The notes below the pieces were generated by a model that worked only from the letters and a program-made list of their open reading frames with translations, was not told where the DNA came from and did no database searches. The translations under genes were made by a program, and so were the position numbers. This document shows, one piece after another, positions 59,327-64,000 of a stretch of 64,000 nucleotides of DNA. Numbering within the stretch: the first letter of the stretch is position 1; every line of letters starts with the position of its first letter. The stretch comes from an uncultured Flavobacteriales bacterium (GTDB taxonomy: Bacteria; Bacteroidota; Bacteroidia; Flavobacteriales_G; Salibacteraceae): NCBI GenBank assembly GCA_913057205.1, contig CAJXNO010000001.1:62001-126000 (forward strand), read 5' to 3'.

Positions 59327-60862
59327 TCAAATGTAATCAACTTTAGAAAGATACTCCTCTGCTTGATCAAGGTAGGCTTTTCGCTTTTCTGCGTCCATTT
59401 TATCCCACGTGCGGTACATCATGGAGATGCGCGGATTATTACCAAGCTTATCCCGATGTCGCACATGGAAATGCCAATAGAGGCTATTCAGCGGACATGC
59501 ACCTTCACCGGTCTTTTTCTTATGATCATAGTGGCAATTACTGCAATGGTCGCCCATCTTGTGCACGTAACTGGCTCCAGAAACATAAGGCTTGGTTCCA
59601 ACGATGCCCCCATCTGCATACTGGCTCATCCCACGGGTGTTTGTGATCTCCACCCATTCAATCGCATCGATGTAGATACCGAGGTACCAAGCATCCACTT
59701 CGTCTGGATCGCATCCTGCCAACAACGCGAAGTTCCCTGTCAGCATAAGACGTTGAATGTGGTGCGCATAGGCATGATCCAAGGAGCCTTGAATCGCATG
59801 TCGCATGCATGCCATCTTGGTGTCGCCGGTCCAATACCATTTCGGAAGAGGTTGGTTGTGCTCAAAGAAGTTCATCTCGGCAAAGTCGGGCATCTTCCAC
59901 CAGTAAACACCTCGCATGAATTCACGCCAGCCGATGATCTGCCGAACAAAACCTTCCAATTGTGAGAAGTCAACCTCCTCCTGATTCGCCCGCCAATGCT
60001 CGATCGCTGCATCCACCACCTCCTTGGGTGAGATCATCTTCAAATTCATACTGAAGGAAATCCGTGCATGGTAAAGGCTCCACTCCCGTTGGCTCATTGC
60101 ATCTTGGAAGTCGCCGAAGTAGCGGAAGCAAACGTCTAAGAAATGCTGGAGCAGTTCAATGCTTTCTGCACGATTGATGGGCCAGATGAAGGCAGAGGCA
60201 GCAACCTTTCCAAAGGTTTCTACACCTGAAGCTTTCAGCTCATCCTCGATCGAGCTTAGGTCGTGGCTGAAAAGAAAGGGTTTCTCTACCTTCCAATCTT
60301 TGGGGAGTTTCTTTCGATTCGACGCATCGTAGTTCCACTGACCGGTCAACGGTTCACCGTTATCCATCAATACGTCGTGCTTCTTCCGCATGTTGCGGTA
60401 GAAGTATTCCATGACCAGCTGCTTTCTGTCATGAAACATCTCTTTCAGCTCCAAACGCTCCGTGTAAAAATGCTCTGTATCGCATGCTGATGTTGGAATA
60501 GAGAGTTTCTTGCAGAGCTCATTCAGGGCTTGATCGAGCCTCCATTCATCGGGCAGCAGGTACTCAAAGCGATCAAATTGGTGTTCTTTGATGAGCCTCG
60601 AAACGTTGGCTGCAATGGACTGCTCATTGTTCTCGTCGTTGAGTTTGAGGTAGATGGTCTGATGTCCTTGCTCAGCAAGTCCTTGCTCAAAGGCGCGCAT
60701 AGCGGCAAAGAAGCCGAGCACTTTTTGGGTGTGGTGCTTCGTGTAGTCTGTCTCTGACCTGCACTCCATCAAGACATAAGTAACGGCTGAGCTTTTTTCT
60801 TGGAACCACGAATGCTGGCTGTTGAGCTGATCGCCCAAAATGAGTCGGAGTGTTTTTGCCAT
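59327..60862 (-). CDS. Cryptochrome/photolyase family protein (prokaryotic Fe-S photolyase type)
   Basis: MAKTLRLILGDQLNSQHSWF; C-terminal Cys ligand pattern GDHCSNCHYDHKKKTGEGACPLNSLYWHF. Confidence 0.93.
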   Translation of the reverse strand: MAKTLRLILGDQLNSQHSWFQEKSSAVTYVLMECRSETDYTKHHTQKVLGFFAAMRAFEQGLAEQGHQTIYLKLNDENNEQSIAANVSRLIKEHQFDRFEYLLPDEWRLDQALNELCKKLSIPTSACDTEHFYTERLELKEMFHDRKQLVMEYFYRNMRKKHDVLMDNGEPLTGQWNYDASNRKKLPKDWKVEKPFLFSHDLSSIEDELKASGVETFGKVAASAFIWPINRAESIELLQHFLDVCFRYFGDFQDAMSQREWSLYHARISFSMNLKMISPKEVVDAAIEHWRANQEEVDFSQLEGFVRQIIGWREFMRGVYWWKMPDFAEMNFFEHNQPLPKWYWTGDTKMACMRHAIQGSLDHAYAHHIQRLMLTGNFALLAGCDPDEVDAWYLGIYIDAIEWVEITNTRGMSQYADGGIVGTKPYVSGASYVHKMGDHCSNCHYDHKKKTGEGACPLNSLYWHFHVRHRDKLGNNPRISMMYRTWDKMDAEKRKAYLDQAEEYLSKVDYI

Positions 60863-60903
60863 GGATTTGAAACATCTACACCAGCTGCATTGTTTGGCAA
60901 AGC

Positions 60904-61500
60904 ATGGGAATAGGACCACTCCAAATCGCTGGTGTTGACTACGGTTCGAAGTTCGCCGGTACTACCGCTATCGCATGGCTTGCAGATGGAGGTATTCACT
61001 TGGCACAGTCGGTCAAGAAGGGTGATGCCGATGCTTGGCTCATGGATCAATTGCTTACACTTCATGTGAAGATCATGTTTATTGATGCGCCCTTGAGTTT
61101 GCCAAGTGTGTACAGTAACCCAGACCGGGCTGATGGAGACGACTATTTCTACCGGGCTGCTGACCGAGCAGCTGGAGCGATGTCGCCCATGTTCATCGGT
61201 GGATTAACCGCCAGGGCGATGCGACTGACAGAAGCATTACTTCCAATGGAAAGTGTGGAGGTCTACCCTAAGCTATTGGCTCAAGAGATGAACCTTACGG
61301 ATATCGGCTACAAGCAAAAAGATGGTGATTTAAAAGCTTGTTGTGATCGAATAGAAGAAGCCCTGAACGTTCCGTTCGAAGGGGTTCCTGATAATTGGCA
61401 CGCATTAGATGCGGTATTAGCCCTCTACACTGGAATACGATGGTTAGATGGACGTGCGAAGCGTTTTGGCGAGCTGGAAGAAGGTCTTATTTGGTTTTGA
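60904..61500 (+). CDS. DUF429 domain-containing protein (predicted nuclease-like fold)
   Basis: AGVDYGSKFAGTTAIAW, IMFIDAPLSLP, ESVEVYPKLLAQ, NWHALDAVLALYTG. Confidence 0.82.
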   Translation: MGIGPLQIAGVDYGSKFAGTTAIAWLADGGIHLAQSVKKGDADAWLMDQLLTLHVKIMFIDAPLSLPSVYSNPDRADGDDYFYRAADRAAGAMSPMFIGGLTARAMRLTEALLPMESVEVYPKLLAQEMNLTDIGYKQKDGDLKACCDRIEEALNVPFEGVPDNWHALDAVLALYTGIRWLDGRAKRFGELEEGLIWF

Positions 61501-62176
61501 GCTTTTCGTAGACCAAGGTGAGGATGAAGAGGTAGCTCAGCAGGTACATGCTGTCTTCCGCGGGTATGGTTCCGATGCGAAGCCCCATGTTCTCTAAGTT
61601 GTTGTACCAAACGATCGGGGCCTCGGTGAAGCTGCCGGTGAGCCATCCGTTCATGATCAGAAAAGGAATCAGTGAAACGAAGTAGCCACGGAAGAACCTT
61701 CCTATCCAAGGACGCTTTAGGACAAAGAACTGCATGCCCATCAATGACGCGGTCAGGAAGAAGCAAATGCTCGTATACATCCGATCTAAGAAATAAGCTC
61801 CCAGAAACAAGGTGGTTACCAGAAAGAAGAAGGTTATGGCTTGGTGACTGTTCTTGAACCAATCCCGTGGAAAAAAGTGGTTCATCACCTCATAGATGAA
61901 CAGACACGCAAAGGGAACCGTCCAGAAGAAGTTATACTCTTCCAAAGGCAACCTGCCTATGTAAATGCCGAGCAGATAGTCTTCATTGAACCCCCACACG
62001 CCAAAGGCGGTGAAGAGCTCATCCCAGGCCAAATAGATGCCGCTTGCGACAGCTGTTCCCGTTAAGATCGCTTTCCATTGCGAAAGGAATCGGATCCTGC
62101 GCTCATAGCTCTGTGCCAAAGGGTAGGCGATCGTAAGGAGGTTGATCAGCAAGTATTGGTAGTGATCATCGATCAT
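61487..62176 (-). CDS. Lycopene cyclase domain-containing protein (fused CrtYc/CrtYd type)
   Basis: Two related membrane units: FNEDYLLGIYIGRLPLEEYNFFWTVPFACLFIYE and ENMGLRIGTIPAEDSMYLLSYLFILTLVYE; ATGA overlap with crtZ-like stop. Confidence 0.88.
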   Translation of the reverse strand: MIDDHYQYLLINLLTIAYPLAQSYERRIRFLSQWKAILTGTAVASGIYLAWDELFTAFGVWGFNEDYLLGIYIGRLPLEEYNFFWTVPFACLFIYEVMNHFFPRDWFKNSHQAITFFFLVTTLFLGAYFLDRMYTSICFFLTASLMGMQFFVLKRPWIGRFFRGYFVSLIPFLIMNGWLTGSFTEAPIVWYNNLENMGLRIGTIPAEDSMYLLSYLFILTLVYEKLKTK

Positions 62177-62628
62177 CTGCTGCGCATTGCTTCCTTGAAA
62201 TACTTCATCGGTACCAAGAGCATGCCGAAGCACTCCCCGTCTTCCTTGCCGAGGTGCTTGTGGTGCACCTTGTGCGCTTTTCTGATGGCTCGGAAATACA
62301 CATTATCGGTGCGTTTGAACCAGGGTAAGCGTTGGTGAATAAAAACATCATGTACCAAAAAGTAGGCAAGTCCATACACCGCGATCCCTAAGCCTACAAA
62401 AACCCTCCAATCGTTTCCACCCATCATTCCAAACATGATGAAGAGCCAACTCGGTACAGCGAAGATTAGGAAGAACACGTCGTTCTTCTCAAAGAAGCCC
62501 GGTTCGTGTTGGTGGTGGTCCTTGTGGAAATACCACCCCAGACCATGCATGACGTACTTGTGCATGAACCACGCCATGAACTCCATGAAGAAGAAGGTTG
62601 CTATGGTAATACTGATGTTGGTGATCAT
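62173..62628 (-). CDS. crtZ: Beta-carotene hydroxylase / fatty acid hydroxylase superfamily
   Basis: EFMAWFMHKYVMHGLGWYFHKDHHQHEPGFFEKNDVFF...AHKVHHKHLGKEDGECFGMLLVP histidine motifs. Confidence 0.9.
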   Translation of the reverse strand: MITNISITIATFFFMEFMAWFMHKYVMHGLGWYFHKDHHQHEPGFFEKNDVFFLIFAVPSWLFIMFGMMGGNDWRVFVGLGIAVYGLAYFLVHDVFIHQRLPWFKRTDNVYFRAIRKAHKVHHKHLGKEDGECFGMLLVPMKYFKEAMRSR

Positions 62629-63251
62629 TGTGGCAGGAGATTCAATATTCCGAAAAATACCAATTGGGTAGCATAAACAGCAATGGCAACCTGAGTGTTC
62701 AGTTGCCAACGCACCCGCTGCCACATGAAAGCTAAGCCGGATGCCACAACAAACCAAGCCACATAGTTTTCTAAGGGCGGATGGGTCAATGCCCACTCCC
62801 AGAAGTCGTACTTGATGGCAATGGGTTCGATGAAATAATCGAGGAATACCATCAAGCCTCCCGCCACCAATGCTGTGGTTGCATCGCTCAAGCCGAACCT
62901 GCGGGCAATAGCTACGGAGCCGTAGAGTAGGATGAACCAATTGATGCCGATGATCAGTGGTGTATTGAGCCACTGCCAGCCCAGCACATGTTCATAGATG
63001 TATTCACCGAATGGAAAACCAGTGTTAACCCCAACAACTTCGATGAAGAATCCTCCGGCCCAAGTAGCGGGGATCAACCACCAATTCCTCCAATCCACAT
63101 GCGCAAAAAGGATGCATCCAAAGGTGATCAGTAGATTCAAAGGGGTAAGTTCCAAGAAGGAGCTTGCATCGCCAAAAACGATACCACCTATGCCTACCAA
63201 GTGAAAGATAATGAGCACTGCAATCGCGATATTGGTCTTGTTCTTAAGCAT
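62625..63251 (-). CDS. cruF: Carotenoid biosynthesis protein, CruF-like (1',2'-hydratase family)
   Basis: GVNTGFPFGEYIYEHVLGWQWLNTPLIIGINWFILLY...GGLMVFLDYFIEPIAIKYDFWEW; in carotenoid cluster. Confidence 0.8.
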   Translation of the reverse strand: MLKNKTNIAIAVLIIFHLVGIGGIVFGDASSFLELTPLNLLITFGCILFAHVDWRNWWLIPATWAGGFFIEVVGVNTGFPFGEYIYEHVLGWQWLNTPLIIGINWFILLYGSVAIARRFGLSDATTALVAGGLMVFLDYFIEPIAIKYDFWEWALTHPPLENYVAWFVVASGLAFMWQRVRWQLNTQVAIAVYATQLVFFGILNLLPQ

Positions 63252-64000
63252 GTGCCGGGTTTTTTCGCTGTATGAGTTCTGAAGTGATCTTGGCCGATAG
63301 CAAGGAAAGTGGTATGCCTCCACCGGGATGAACGCTGCCTCCACAGAAGTAGAGGCCCTTCAATTTGGAAGAGCGATTCGGGTGCCTCAGAAAAGCAGCG
63401 AACTGACTGTTTGAACTGTTTCCGTAAAGCGCACCCTTGAAGCTCAAGGTATCTTGTTCGATGTCTTTCGGATTCCAGATCCGCTCCTCTTCGATCAAAG
63501 GCTCAATAGCCGTGTTGAGGTGCCTTGAAAGCTTCTCCAGAACCTGTTTGCGCACCTTCTGCTGGATCTTTGGCCAATCTTGATCTTGGTGGTGAGGGGC
63601 GTTCACCATCACGAACCAATTCTCGGCTCCGTCAGGAGCATCTGATGGATTCATTTTACTTGAGATGTGGATGTAAACCGTCGGATCATCGATCAAATCG
63701 GTACGCTCAAAGAGTGCGGTAAACTCTTCTTTATAGCGCTCACTGAAGAAAATATTGTGCAGACCAAGCGCTTCGAATGTTCGTTTAATTCCCCAATAAA
63801 ACACAAGCGCAGAGCTTGAGCGTTCTTGCTTCAGGATGCGCTCAGGCGGTGAGACATCCTTCAACAAGCGCTGATAAACGAAATGAATGTCCATGTTGCT
63901 GATCACCAGGTCGAAGCCTTGGGTTTTGCCGTTTACCACAAGGCCTGTGATGGACCTTCCGTCATGAAGAATGCGATCCACCCGATGATTGAAGTGAAAG
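63244..64000 (-). CDS. crtI: Phytoene desaturase/carotenoid isomerase-type oxidoreductase (CrtI-like), 5' end beyond the window
   Basis: LVISNMDIHFVYQRLL, SSALVFYWGIKRTFEALGLHNIFFSERYKEEF, GLYFCGGSVHPGGGIPLSLLSAKIT; frame open to the right edge. Confidence 0.9.
   Translation of the reverse strand, partial: FHFNHRVDRILHDGRSITGLVVNGKTQGFDLVISNMDIHFVYQRLLKDVSPPERILKQERSSSALVFYWGIKRTFEALGLHNIFFSERYKEEFTALFERTDLIDDPTVYIHISSKMNPSDAPDGAENWFVMVNAPHHQDQDWPKIQQKVRKQVLEKLSRHLNTAIEPLIEEERIWNPKDIEQDTLSFKGALYGNSSNSQFAAFLRHPNRSSKLKGLYFCGGSVHPGGGIPLSLLSAKITSELIQRKNPAHA

Noticed and set aside
59234-59965. 243-aa plus-strand ORF
   Set aside because: Lies antisense to the photolyase gene, which has clear family motifs; a codon-bias shadow ORF.
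1-64000. CRISPR array, prophage or transposon
   Set aside because: No regularly spaced repeats, cas genes, integrase, transposase or phage structural genes were recognisable by eye.

Overview
The window is chromosomal DNA that looks like Bacteroidota, probably a Flavobacteriales-type lineage (inference from gene content and TTTG-N19-TAnnTTTG promoters). About 45 genes can be supported. Most are core genes: tdk, a murF-alr fusion, S41 peptidase, yidD, rnpA, hemD, rlmN, ispD, queA, truB, uppP, ftsX, serS, rpmA/rplU, a cobalamin adenosyltransferase, secA, a yifB-type ATPase, a dsbD-like gene, an RND efflux operon with TetR, asnS and rpoN. The right end carries a cryptochrome/photolyase-family gene and a carotenoid cluster (lycopene cyclase, crtZ-like, cruF-like, crtI-like running off the edge). 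The best candidate for an undescribed system is at 4469-5306. There a DUF3800-family gene converges with a short predicted structured RNA on the opposite strand, which has its own -7-like box, two nested stems and a perfect intrinsic terminator. Other notable signals are a near-consensus sigma54 promoter directly upstream of secA (rpoN is also in the window), several disrupted or decaying genes (a TPR/PP2C regulator with poly-G tracts and a GC-rich palindromic insert, a multi-pass membrane protein with several frameshifts, a DUF3419-like remnant, a frameshifted exported protein), a DsbD with a duplicated N-terminal domain, and an L21 with an appended C-terminal domain. I saw no CRISPR array, rRNA, tRNA or transposase. 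All calls were made by eye without database searches.
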